Below, piece after piece: positions 1 to 9,949 of a stretch of DNA of 29,023 nucleotides. The notes under the pieces are model-generated. The model worked only from the letters and a program-made list of their open reading frames with translations. It did no database searches and had not been told where the DNA came from. Every line of letters starts with the position of its first letter. Within the stretch, counting starts at the first letter, position 1. The stretch covers positions 1 to 29,023 of the forward strand of contig CAXKVV010000455.1 of assembly GCA_964058805.1 (NCBI GenBank), read 5' to 3'. A program made the position numbers and the translations under genes. The stretch is from Schoenoplectus triqueter. Its lineage: Eukaryota; Streptophyta; Magnoliopsida; Poales; Cyperaceae.

Positions 1-3000
1 CCTTAATGGATTCGTGTGTTGCCGAGATGGCCCCGAGAAAGAGAAGGTTAAGCACTTTGCCACTCGACGAGGTGATGAGTTGAATGGATTCCACTCCTAA
101 AGATGTCCAAAAGATTTCAGGAAAAAAAATAAAGGAGAAGCAGTGCAAGGTCATAAACTGCATGAACATACAAGCCTGACTAGTATGATCCAATGAGGTT
201 TGTATTATGTTAATAAAATATTTAATTGAGTACCGAATACTAATTACATAAAGACAATAAAAGTGGTTCTTTACCTGCTGATTTTCACTACCCGTCTTCT
301 TTCGCAGCTCATCCAACTGAGATTTTGCAAGGTCTCTTTCCTTCTTTAGTTCTTCCATCTCCTCTTCCATCTGCCAATTTTAATGGATTGTATATCATTA
401 TTGATAGGATTAATATCAAAGTTCAACTAAATATGAACTCAAATGTAATAATAAGCCATGCCTGTTTAATTCTCCTGTCCTTCTCCATCAAGACTGCATC
501 GGAGTTGGTACACTCAGGATTTCGTAGCTCAGCTTCTAACCTGGCAACTTCCTTCTGTAAATGTTTCACCAGTTGCTTGTCTGAAATAACCTAATTAACC
601 CAACAGCCAAATTAATTGAAGCTTATACATACATACAAGCATTAAGAACATAAAATATATTACACTGAGGATACAATCACTGAAATTTATTTGGTTCTTT
701 AGGGTGCTCCATCAAGGCCAAGCTGAGACTAGTTTGGTCCAACAAGAGAAAGGTAAGATAAACTGGGTAAATCTCGGTTGGCAAAATTAGGGAAACTTCA
801 CTGGGTTGTGGATTCTATTGCAGTTTAATTGTGTATGTTGAGGGTTATCACTAAAATTACAGAGAACATAAACAGAAAGTCAATTACAAGTAGAGCATAA
901 TTAGGTGCAAAACTTTGTGAGGATTTGATTACTAAAATTGCCTTGTGTCTACAGTGTTCAATTGTTGGTGAAACCTAATCAAAAGCTAAAATGATCATAC
1001 CATGTTGACTTGGGCAGTGTTGGTGACCTTCTTGGCACTCATGGCAAAGAACAGTGTATTTCTTGAAAGTTCCATATTGGATTTACTTGGGCTCATGGTG
1101 CATATAATCGCTGTCCGGGCATTCCCACCCAGAGACAGCTGAAGTATCCTAGTCAACTTTGAGTCCCTGTATGGTATGTGCCCACTTTTGTTCTCACTGT
1201 GATGACAAGAGAATGATTTTAATTTGTATGAAAGAGAACAGAAAATGTGATAATGCAGAGACTGACCAAATTGCATTCCTGGAATGAAATTTTATGCAAA
1301 ACCAGATCACACCAGCATCAGAATGCTTGTTAGTTTCTAGTAAATTAGGATTTAGGATTTCTTGGCCAACTAATTGGACAACCCACTATAGGATACTAGG
1401 ATTGTCAAATTATAATGAGAATACTTTCAGCATCATTGCTTCATCCTAGGCAATTATAATGAGAATAACTAGGTACCTCAGTTTTCTTATAACTGTAGTG
1501 AGAGTGAGTAGGCTTTTGTTGATATGGCAGCCTTCTTCAAGTGTCTTGCCCTTTGCATGTGTCTGTGCCACCCTCTCACTCCCAGCAAGATCAACAAAAT
1601 TCTGTACCAGTCCAGATGAAAAAACGAACAGAAGTATCAAACACCATAAATGAGAAAGAAACTAAAATTCTATCTTCCAACAGTCCCTGATTCAAAGAAT
1701 AGAGAGTGGCTAAAAATAACCTTTATTCAATTCAACTTACTTTAGTATTACTTAAGGTGTGTAAAGGAAATAGTTACATTTCAGTGGTCAAAACATATTC
1801 AATTCTAACCAGATAATGAAAAATAAAGAGATTAGTAATCCACCTACCAGCACAGCTACAAATGATTTAACACAGACTAAACTTTCACGCAAGCGGCTCT
1901 CTACAGTCTGCATATATAGGTAACAAAGGTCACAAATTAGATATTGCAGTTGCATAATAATTTAGGTACATATTACCATGAAAAGAGGAAAAAAAAATGC
2001 AACTTTCAAGAATAAAAATGTATGCACAGCAGTCTGGATAGTTGTATGCACTAAATTTGTGCATACAACTGAAAACTCACAAGTCTAATTATTTGGTGTG
2101 ACCTAGAGCTTCTTTTATTTGAACCAGTCTCTCCAACTTGTCTTTGAGCTGCCAGATATTACAAAAAATCAAGGAAATAGAAACTGTGTTATTTATTTTG
2201 TAATTAAGAAATTAAATAATTTTTCTGCTCATTATTCTGTTAAATACTTCAATCTTAAGGAAGAAAAACTACAAACCAGCACATTTTTTCTACAATCCAC
2301 GAGGTCTTTGTTTTAGCTCTACAAGATTGCATAGCTTCTTACTTCATGAATAAATGAAACAGGGTAAAGGATATTTCTGTGGCATCTTGGATCCAACAAA
2401 AAGAGTTTGTATTTTTGCAAGGTATATAAAAAAATTGTGCATAATAAAGAGTTTTACATGTTCGGCCATCAGGAAAATTAAGCAACAAAACTCCATTGCC
2501 AAAAGAGAACATATCAATCTAAATTTTGGAGAAACCTTTTTAGCAAAAGTATAGATAAACACTACAAACAACCTTCACACTTGCTAATAAGGTCCCTTAA
2601 GTGCTGGCTGTCCTTGGCAGTTTGCTCCTCCAGTTTCTCAACAATTGTTCCTTTCTGCTCAAAACAAATAATAAGGGAAAACAAAAATAAAACAAAGTTA
2701 AAATGAAAAAAGTTTGAATTGCCAACTTAATCCTTCTCGCAAGAATTCTGAAATAATTGCTATACCTCTGGGTCATCCAATAGGCGAAGCGGGCCTGAAT
2801 CTGGCATTAAAAGATCCTTCACATTTTCATTGTATATTTCCATAGCAGACATCCTTATAGTAAATTCCCTCTCAGGTGTCTGAATTTAAAGAGAAAGTGG
2901 GAGCAATGGGGATTAGGTTGCAAATAATTTTCAGATATTCCAAGGTTCACAACAGGTGTAAAGCATCTTAGTTTTATTAGTTTTACATATAGTTCTGCTG

Positions 3001-4852
3001 ACAAACAAATAAACTAACGCTTGACCATCATAAAAAATACTAAACAAATATCATACTCATAAAATTTGATAAATTTTCACACAAGTTTTATAAATCATCA
3101 TATGACTTGAAATTGGTGATTGCTCATATTTAACAGCATTTGACCAAGTATCAAATGACGTTCAATTACAGAAAAATTAATACAGAACCAATATGTAAGG
3201 CTAACAAAATTTCGATAGCCTTGTTTTTCTATTTTGAGTTGTTTTCACTTGATTTGAAAAAGGATTATCAGTAAAGCCATTGTCAATAGATTCCAACCAA
3301 AATTGCCAGTTTTCTCTTCATTTCTTTTTTTTTATTCTGGTGAAAATGTAGGTTGGAAGATATCGTTTATACTTTTGGAGGGGATTGGGGATATATTGAT
3401 ATTTCTTTAGAATGGAGTAGTTTATGACAGAAATATAAATGTGGTTCCATTAGATTCAAAATTGTTAAAGCATTGTAGATGGCCTATAAGTAAAACCAAA
3501 GTATTATCAAGTAACATGTATGTAGATATAAAGGTTTTTAAGTTTACAAGAATGTAATTCGTTATATGTGAAAAGCACCTGCTTCTTTCTGTATTTTTGT
3601 CATAGGGCCAATACTATTTCACTGTGAAGGATTCAAATTGAAGGGTTCTTACATTTTTTATATGATTGTAGATATCTGATACCGCACTCTCTGTGACTCC
3701 TCGCATAGTGAAGGTTTTTCCGCTGCCTGTCTGGCCGTAGGCAAAAATCGTAGCTGCAGAAAAATGTTTCATTTTTTTTTTAATTCGAGCAGGTATATAT
3801 TTGCAATGAATCATGTATGACCTTGTAAATTAGTTTGCTCATTTGATCATTTGGGCCCTAATCCAGTGAGCCTTCAACATTATTAAGCCACATGCACCCA
3901 GTTACTCACTCAATTTTAAAATGAACCCATATGACCTTGTAAACTGGTTTGCTCATTTGATGATTTGGGCCCTAATCCAGTGAGCCTTCAACATTATTAA
4001 GCCTCATGCACCCAATTACTCACTCAATTTTAAAATGAACCTAATCTACCCTTAGATTAACCAAATCATAGTGGCATTTTTTTCACAACACAGTTTTGGG
4101 TTTTCGGTAAGAGTGAATGAGTTCTTAGAAGGTAGGCATCAAAAGGACGTAGCGCTTGAAGACAAAATTAAGACCAGCTGCAGAAATGTAGAAATGATAA
4201 CTCAATTTAACCAAATTAAGAGGTCAGTCAGTTGTGTAGTTACAGATGAAATTTTACCCAATTAAGCAATTAAACATCGAGTTACCTCAGTCTTACTTGA
4301 GCATAAAAAAAAGTAAAATGAAAAGTGCACATTGAAAGTTCATAATATTCTAAAATAAATTTGGCTATTAAAATGGAAAAGGTTACTAATTTCATACCAT
4401 TTATTCCTGTAAGAGCTGATAAGGCTGTCACCTTGGCCCCTTCTTCGTACACAGTCTCAGTCAACATGGTGGGGTCAAATACTCTGTCTACAACATACCA
4501 GTAATTTATTAATTGAATTATACTAATATAATTTTCTCTTCCAGAAGGGAAGAAAAATATTTTATGTGCCAGTACCAAAAATGAATAATATGGAAACTAC
4601 TATTATGTTATCACACATAAAGTAGGATAAAAGGATTCTACCAAAAGTGTAGGAGACAGAACTGTCATCCTTGTACTGTATTGTCTGGCTATTTGTACAC
4701 TCCCACACGGTTTCATCCTTAGTGTCATTTGGAGGTCGAACTCTAACTGTAACGAATATCTTCTCTTCTTTTACACGGGACCCACCAGGTGTACATACTG
4801 GCATTCTCTCTATTTTTGTCGCAGGAGTCCCTGGTGTCCTCACCATAGCCAT
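1..4852 (-). CDS. Kinesin-7 motor protein, NACK1/HINKEL-like (5' part; continues past left edge)
   Basis: Spliced gene read on the minus strand. Coding exons in transcript order: 4852-4642, 4487-4398, 3753-3653, 2879-2766, 2654-2573, 2148-2081, 1907-1848, 1601-1477, 1196-1001, 590-462, 370-275, 96-1. They join in phase to 456 codons with no stop. Seen: an N-terminal Thr-Pro-rich leader (RTPGTP, CTPGG), motor domain about residues 31-355, P-loop GQTGSGKT at 107-114, switch I core SSRSH at 213-217, switch II DLAGSE at 246-251, then a neck/coiled coil ([15 protein letters not shown]) from about 354. Leader, motor motifs and the KCLTF segment after the coiled coil resemble the plant NACK1/HINKEL branch of kinesin-7, which carries a MAPKKK to the phragmoplast midline in cytokinesis (family knowledge). 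All introns are GT-AG except 371-461, which starts GC. The start is the first ATG before the conserved leader. The exact paralogue is uncertain; tail exons are outside the window. Confidence 0.9.
2041..2069. other. Perfect hairpin in kinesin intron 6
   Basis: Arms GTTGTATGCAC (2041-2051) and GTGCATACAAC (2059-2069) are perfectly complementary over 11 bp around a 7-nt loop. In the transcript the stem begins about 11 nt downstream of the GTGAGT donor at 2080, so it could sit next to the 5' splice site. Confidence 0.75.
3816..4042. repeat. Tandem duplication (2 x about 114 bp) in kinesin intron 2
   Basis: Units 3816-3929 and about 3930-4042 begin with TATGACCTTGTAAA and end with TTTTAAAATGAACC. 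I count about five substitutions between them by eye, so this is a fairly recent tandem duplication inside the 644-bp intron. Confidence 0.9.
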
Positions 4853-5400
4853 TTATTGAATTTAAAAGAAAAACCAATTTGGAGCCTAAGACAAAAATCT
4901 GTTAAAATTACAAAAGAATAGAACATGATTTAGGTGTCTATAAGTAGTATTTCACCAAAAAGTGGATGAATGCAATACCTGGAATGTAAGTTTTTCAGTG
5001 AAATCCGGAAAAGTCAGTTCTAAAACACTGTTTAATAAAAGATTTGTATGTAATTTTGCATCTTCCAATCCCACAAAATTCCCCGCCAAAGAACAATCTT
5101 AAAGAATAGATCGCAACTTTTTGCAGTGAAATCTGACAAGCCATGTCTCAATTTCAGTATTCAACTTCAAATTCAAATAGATAAAACACTTCAATAACAC
5201 ACAAGCCTGGTAAACCCTAAGTGGAAGTACACAGCGCGGAAGAATTGGATCTACCTTCTTACTCAATTTGAGTTTTGGAGACTGAAAAGAAAGAATATCG
5301 AGAAGGATCGACACAACTCACAAGAGTATAGATCGAAAGAGAAATAAAAAAAGATAACCAAGTACCAACTCGATCTTAGCGTTCCTATTCTTATAAATAA
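4853..5400 (-). promoter_or_regulatory. Kinesin 5' leader, possible leader intron, TATA-like box
   Basis: Upstream of the kinesin ATG on the minus strand there is a TATA-like TATTTATAA at 5399-5391. A pyrimidine-rich leader follows. A possible leader intron runs from a GTAAGA donor at 5262 to a TTTTTGTCTTAG acceptor ending at 4886. If that is right, the mature 5' UTR would be about 140 nt. The short open frames here have no recognisable product. Splice sites and transcription start are inferred only from motifs. Confidence 0.4.
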
Positions 5401-5669
5401 TAATACTTCACAGAGTGTGATAGATTACCTTCACAAAATTGCAAACCCTCACGAGTTGGAGTTGGAGAAAGGTTTCGAAATGAGTTGAATGTTGAACTTG
5501 AAACGATGCCAGGGGTGTTTGAGCCAAACCGAACGGGTTTAATCACAAGAGCCCGTGACGGGGCAAATCTCCTTCAGGTATCGTTACAATTGCAAGATCA
5601 CCAAGAAGTATATGGGTTCAGGCAGGAAGGGGAGAGCGTTCCGAGTTTGCGACGCAGAGAAATTATTTA

Positions 5670-5700
5670 GAGAGAGGGAGAGAGCGAGAAAGAGAGGAGC
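5670..5700 (+). repeat. GA-rich simple repeat in kinesin promoter
   Basis: A purine run of GAGA/GGGAGA units sits in the GC-richer tract between 5480 and 5720. It is low complexity; such GA/CT tracts are common in plant promoters. The open frames across this tract look like chance reading frames. Confidence 0.5.
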
Positions 5701-5702
5701 TT

Positions 5703-5713
5703 TTCAACGGTCA
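5703..5713 (+). promoter_or_regulatory. MSA-like (mitosis-specific activator) motif upstream of kinesin
   Basis: TTCAACGGTCA matches the plant MSA consensus (T/C)C(T/C)AACGG(T/C)(T/C)A at 10 of 11 positions. In other plants MSA elements bind three-repeat MYB factors and drive G2/M expression of cyclin B, KNOLLE and NACK1-type genes. It lies about 310 bp upstream of the TATA-like box. A weaker AACGG core is at 5532-5536. Function here is inferred. Confidence 0.45.
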
Positions 5714-5879
5714 AATCGGGTCGCTTACGACCAATTTAAGTTTTGAATTGCGTTAATATGAGAGGGGTGACAGTTTCCGATGATTTTAATTATTAAAGAA
5801 AAAAAGAACAGAAAACACGAGACTGCTAATGAGTTTTTGAAATCTATACTATATACGCCGCTAACGATTCCATGTAGTT

Positions 5880-6825
5880 ATCCAGTTGACAAGAGGCTGT
5901 ACGAAGAAGGGGCCAAGGCGCGGAATGTTAAATTTGATCCGGCCCGATTCGATCGAAATGATCTAAAAATTCTTATGTAAGGCAGTAAGGGTGAAGATTT
6001 TAACCTTATCTAACTATGGCACATCGTGATTTTTTTCCATCACTGATTTTATTTTATTTTTTTATTTTTCTTAAATTTAAAGATTCATATAAAATAATTT
6101 ATCTTTTCTCATTTAAAATATTTATGTAATATATTTAAATTGAAACTTAACTCTTAAAATAATCTAAAATTTTTATATGATCATTTATAAATTATTATGT
6201 ATTTATTTATATTATTTATTATGATAATAATTATTATAATTATTATTATTACTTAACATTTAGAAATATTGTGTCCAAATTTTATTTAATGTGAAATGTT
6301 ATTAAATAAATCAAATATGAATCAAGGTTTTTTTGATCTATATGGATCAGATCAGATACGGATCGACTAGATCTGATCCGACTCATTTAATTATATATAT
6401 TTTATATTTTAACGCTAATCAAAGTTTATATATACATAAATTAAGATTAATTATATATTTAATTAGTATTATTTTTTTAAATATATAAAATTAGTTAATA
6501 GATATTTAATTATTTTATTAGAAGCGGGTCGGATCAACTCGTGACCAATTCAAATTGGATCGGGTCAATAAGATGTTGACTCAATTTTAAATAGATTAGA
6601 TTGAATTGGATTAGAAAAATAATAAAACAATGATAATCTGATCTAAATCCAATCTGACCCATTAACACCCGGCCTTATCAGCTCTTAGCCTCTTACAGAA
6701 ATAAATGGTATGAGAATTGTAACCTTTTCCATTTTAATAGCCAAGCTTATATTAAACTACTATGAACTTTCCATGTGCACTTTTTACTTTGTTTTTTTTT
6801 TATGTTCAAGTAAGCCTGAGATAAC
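5880..6825 (+). pseudogene. Inverted partial copy of kinesin exon 2 and intron 2, split by an insertion
   Basis: Read on the plus strand, 5898-5918 is identical for 21 nt to the middle of kinesin exon 2 (coding strand is minus). 6672-6825 matches the end of exon 2, its GTATGA donor and about 115 nt of intron 2 down to the complement of about 4273, with roughly 85-88% identity by eye and one 8-bp insertion. The two pieces abut in the parent but are separated here by about 750 bp of repeat (5919-6670). There is no intact frame and no neighbouring kinesin exon. It is a dead gene fragment oriented opposite to the parent. Confidence 0.85.
5919..6670. repeat. Insertion with a GATC/GGGTCGG-rich MITE-like end
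   Basis: This segment splits the kinesin fragment. Its right part (about 6319-6670) is homologous along its length to 16679-16990: both start with TCAAG...TTTTTGATC, have an AT-rich core with TTAATTATTTTATT, then a GGGTC/GGTCAA tract and end near GACCCATT or AACCCATT. The right terminus ATTAACACCC is an approximate inverse of CGGAATGTTAAAT near 5921, suggesting degraded terminal inverted repeats. No coding capacity is seen. Confidence 0.6.
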
Positions 6826-7788
6826 TAGAGCGGGTGGGTGTTGTTAGTTTGTGTCAATTAAAATTAATGATTTAATATTTTTATTCAAAGATTAAATAAT
6901 TTTTAATTATTTTTTTGTTAAATATTTAATTTATTCATAAGTTGTACCTAAGAAAATATAATAGGTTCCAATCGGACAGTTCTTCAGCATTCTCAACAGT
7001 GCTGTTCGGCAACAAAATATTTTTTTTGGCTTGGATCTTACTTTCTACTTTGTCCATATCCGTAAATGGATATGGACAATAATTTTACTGTATCCTTTAT
7101 TTGTTATAATTTTTTAGATACAATAATTCAAATACAAATATGAATCGGATATTCAACAGAGATCTAATATAAATAATATATTGGATGAATATGAATACAA
7201 ATATCAATATATTTTTTTATATAAAATACAAATATTATATATATCATTATAATTTAATTACATACTATTTTTGATAGAATTATTAAATATAAAAAAATAA
7301 ATATTAATTATAAAAGTAAAACACTAATTATTATTATTATACTGATAGTTCAAATATATCAATGAACTATACAAACATGATTAACACAATTTTGATATAA
7401 AATTAATTATATTTATAATGCAAGTTAAAATCTAATAAAAATATATATAATGAAGATTTTTGGATATGTATTTGAAAAAAAATCAAATAATATCAGATAA
7501 GATATTTTCAGATAATGTCAGATATTAGATCATATAGCTAAACAATCGGTTAGAGATAGGTAATAACTAAATTCTATCTTTATCCGTTAAATTTTTTCAT
7601 ATATGAATATAAATACAGATATGATCGAATAATTTTTATAATTTTTCGAATCGGATCATAAAAAAAACTTATAACTTATCATCGTTTACACCACTATCCG
7701 ATAGGTATCAGACACGATTTTTGATCCGATAGATAGAGTGATCGTTGGATGGAAATAAGATTCCAACACAAGTTTTTCTAAAGTACTC
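6826..7788. other. AT-rich intergenic tract with no gene
   Basis: No coding signal. A perfect 11-bp palindrome, TGTCCATATCC / GGATATGGACA, lies at 7051-7078. From 7110 to 7740 there are many scattered GATAT, GGATA and CGGAT words on both strands, the texture of an old fragmented MITE. No target duplication was recognised. Confidence 0.4.
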
Positions 7789-7793
7789 TAATT

Positions 7794-8145
7794 TGTTGAG
7801 AATTGATTCAAAATATATTTTTAGAATATTTTTATTTAGGAAATTATTTTTAGTAAAACTAATTTCAGCAAAGATAGAATGATTATATGGTTATTTTAGG
7901 AAAGACAAGAGTCAAAATTAGTAGCAATTATATTTAGAAAGTAATGGAGTTAGTGGGGTAATTTATAGGAAGTAGTGGATGATATTTTAGGAATGTAGTA
8001 GAGTTAATTTAAGAAAATTCTATGCTATATAAACCATAGAACATTATGTAATTGTATGTCTCTAATATGCAATGAATTAAGAAGAGAGTTTCAGCAGAAA
8101 TTATTTATTTATTTATTTGGTGTTTATCTTTCTATTATTCCAACA
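7794..8145 (+). repeat. Left LTR of the Copia-type element
   Basis: 352 bp, TG...CA bounded, with a TATATAAA box at 8026-8033 that fits the U3 promoter. It aligns without gaps to the right LTR. Confidence 0.95.
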
Positions 8146-8148
8146 ATT

Positions 8149-8160
8149 TGGTATCAGAGC
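8149..8160 (+). promoter_or_regulatory. Primer-binding site (initiator tRNA-Met type)
   Basis: TGGTATCAGAGC, three bases after the left LTR, is the classic plant Copia minus-strand primer site complementary to the 3' end of initiator tRNA-Met. Confidence 0.93.
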
Positions 8161-8185
8161 CGGTAGAAATCTTGGGCTGTTTTCA

Positions 8186-8963
8186 ATGGCAGAAGCAGGC
8201 GCCAACATGTCTAATCCATCGATTCCGCTGTTCAAGGGAGAAAACTATGAGTTATGGAGCATCAAGATGGTGACCTTGTTCAAGTCTCAGGGCTTATGGG
8301 ATTTGGTTAATAATGGTGTACCAGATTCAGATCCAAACCAGCAAGAAAATGAAAGGGAAGATGCAAGAGCGTTGTTCTACATTCAACTAGCAGTTCATGA
8401 CACCATATTCTCCAGAATTGCAGCAGCCACCAATGCAAAGGAAGCATGGACAACCTTGAAAATAGTATTTCAAGGGAGTACTCGAGTCATGACAATCAAA
8501 CTTCAAGGCCTATGTAGGGACTTTAAAATATTACAGATGAACAAGGAAGAAACAATACAAAATTTTCTTTCAAGAGTACAAACGGTGGTCAATCAAATCA
8601 GAGTATTTGGAGATACCATGGAGGAGAAGATTGTGGTGGCAAAGGTGTTGAGAAGTCTAACACCCAAGTTCGATCATGTGGTAGCAGCAATAGAAGAGTC
8701 CAAAAATCTAGACACTTATTCTTTTAATGAACTTAGGGTCATTGCAGACTCATGAATCAATGATGTCAAAGACAAAAGATAAAGACGATGAGAAGGCTTT
8801 TTACATGAAAGGAGAGTCATCAAGAGGCGATTACAATCCCAGCAGAGGACAGGCTAACTCCGACAGAGGAGGTAAAGGCCAAGGAAAAAACAATCAAGTA
8901 GATTGCTACAATAAACAAAGAGAAGAAAACCAAGCAAATCATGCAGAAGAGAAGGACAAATAA
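8186..8963 (+). pseudogene. Copia-type gag remnant (DUF4219 / UBN2-like), frameshifted
   Basis: The likely ATG is at 8186, just after the primer site. An ATG-less stretch before it reads through the LTR and is not part of gag. The first 189 codons show the N-terminal motif PLFKGENYELW followed by a UBN2-like gag core (KEAWTTLKIVFQGS; EEKIVVAKVLRSL), then stop at 8753-8755. The normal continuation (GSLQTHES...) is in the frame starting near 8727, so the frame is broken near 8738, compatible with a small deletion. The second frame is Arg/Gly/Lys-rich and ends at 8961-8963. The CCHC zinc knuckle expected there is reduced to one recognisable CYN, so nucleic-acid binding is probably lost. Assignment to Copia gag is from motif recognition. 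Confidence 0.85.
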
Positions 8964-8975
8964 CTAACTCTATTC

Positions 8976-9548
8976 ATGACAAGCAATTTAATTGACAAAG
9001 TTGATGCAAGCGACATCAAAGAGTTTGGAGGCAAGCTTGAATCTCCTCCGACTATTGTTGAAGAGCTTCTACTGTCACAAGAGAGACAATTGACACATTT
9101 TATATCTGACCAAGGAACAAGTAATGTATCTAGTTTATCAGAATTTATGCAAGATCATGAGGCTGAAGGTCCAGAGAAAATTGTGAGTGCGGCCCAAAAT
9201 GAGGAGGTGACACCTACTCCGATGGTTGACTATAATAGAGAGTCTGTTATAGAGGAGTCATCTTCTCCGAAGAAGAAAACAAAGCACTCATTTAGTGTCA
9301 TCAAGAAATCTACCAAGACTAAGGAAGTTGAGCCAAAATTTGATATGCCTGATTCAAATACACCAATTCCTGAGTTGGATTCAGCGCCAAAAAAAAGTAC
9401 TACTAAGAAGGTTATGAATGTTAAAAAAAAAGTGATTAAAAGACCAAGAGCCAAAAGAAGGAAGAGGATGCCAAAAACCAAAAGAAAGAAAAAAAAGGTG
9501 ACGCTTGTCAATTCTAATGGAAACAATCATCAACAAAGAAGTTTGTGA
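8976..9548 (+). CDS. Lysine-rich ORF of unknown origin inside the LTR element
   Basis: 190 codons from an ATG shortly after the gag remnant, in the same frame as the gag tail with one stop between. It occupies the place where pol should be. I do not recognise a family. Residues 1-90 are acidic and mixed. Residues 90-150 are rich in Ser, Pro, Glu and Lys (SSSPKKKTKHS). Residues 135-185 form a strongly basic tail with KKKVIKRPRAKRRKR and KTKRKKKK, like nuclear localisation or nucleic-acid-binding tails. No protease, integrase or reverse transcriptase motif is visible. It may be captured host sequence or a lineage-specific element protein. Lysine AAA/AAG bias in an A-rich strand could inflate the open frame, so coding status is uncertain. 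Confidence 0.5.
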   Translation: MTSNLIDKVDASDIKEFGGKLESPPTIVEELLLSQERQLTHFISDQGTSNVSSLSEFMQDHEAEGPEKIVSAAQNEEVTPTPMVDYNRESVIEESSSPKKKTKHSFSVIKKSTKTKEVEPKFDMPDSNTPIPELDSAPKKSTTKKVMNVKKKVIKRPRAKRRKRMPKTKRKKKKVTLVNSNGNNHQQRSL

Positions 9549-9583
9549 AAGAAAAACAAATTTGGAGTTAGAAATTTTGAATC

Positions 9584-9592
9584 AAGGGAGAG
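9584..9592 (+). promoter_or_regulatory. Polypurine tract of the LTR element
   Basis: AAGGGAGAG lies immediately 5' of the right LTR, the expected position for plus-strand priming. Confidence 0.85.
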
Positions 9593-9944
9593 TGTTGAGA
9601 ATTGATTCAAAATATATTTTTAGAATATTTTTATTTAGGAAATTATTTTTAGTAAAACTAATTTCAGCAAAGATAGAATGATTATATGGTTATTTTAGGA
9701 AAGACAAGAGTCAAAATTAGTAGCAATTATATTTAGAAAGTAATGGAGTTAGTGGGGTAATTTATAGGAAGTAGTGAATGATATTTTATGAATGTTGTAG
9801 AGTTAATTTAAGAAAGTTCTATGTTATATAAATCATAGAACATTATGTAATTGTATGTCTCTAATATGCAATGAATTAAGAAGAGAGTTTCAGCAGAAAT
9901 TATTTATTTGTTTATTTGATGTTTATCCTTCTATTATTCCAACA
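9593..9944 (+). repeat. Right LTR of the Copia-type element
   Basis: 352 bp, same ends as the left LTR and followed by the TAATT target duplication. The first 184 bp are identical to the left LTR; all nine differences lie in the remaining 168 bp. Confidence 0.95.
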
Positions 9945-9949
9945 TAATT

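Larger units (their letters stand above)
7794..9944 (+). mobile_element. Complete non-autonomous Copia-type LTR retrotransposon
   Basis: Two 352-bp direct LTRs (7794-8145, 9593-9944) start with TGTTGAG and end with CCAACA. They flank a 1447-bp interior and are bordered by a perfect 5-bp target duplication TAATT (7789-7793, 9945-9949). A primer-binding site for initiator tRNA-Met follows the left LTR, and a polypurine tract precedes the right LTR. The interior has a gag remnant of Copia type and a second unrelated ORF. Protease, integrase, reverse transcriptase and RNase H are absent, so any mobilisation depended on other elements. LTRs differ at nine sites by eye (about 2.6%), so the insertion is fairly young. 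Confidence 0.95.

Noticed and set aside
5485..5980. Plus-strand open frames upstream of the kinesin
   Set aside because: They fall in the promoter GA-rich tract and in the inverted kinesin exon 2 fragment; no product is supported.
9230..9526. Hydrophobic 98-aa minus-strand frame
   Set aside because: It is the mirror of the lysine-rich ORF (AAG/AAA read as CTT/TTT) and not an independent membrane protein.
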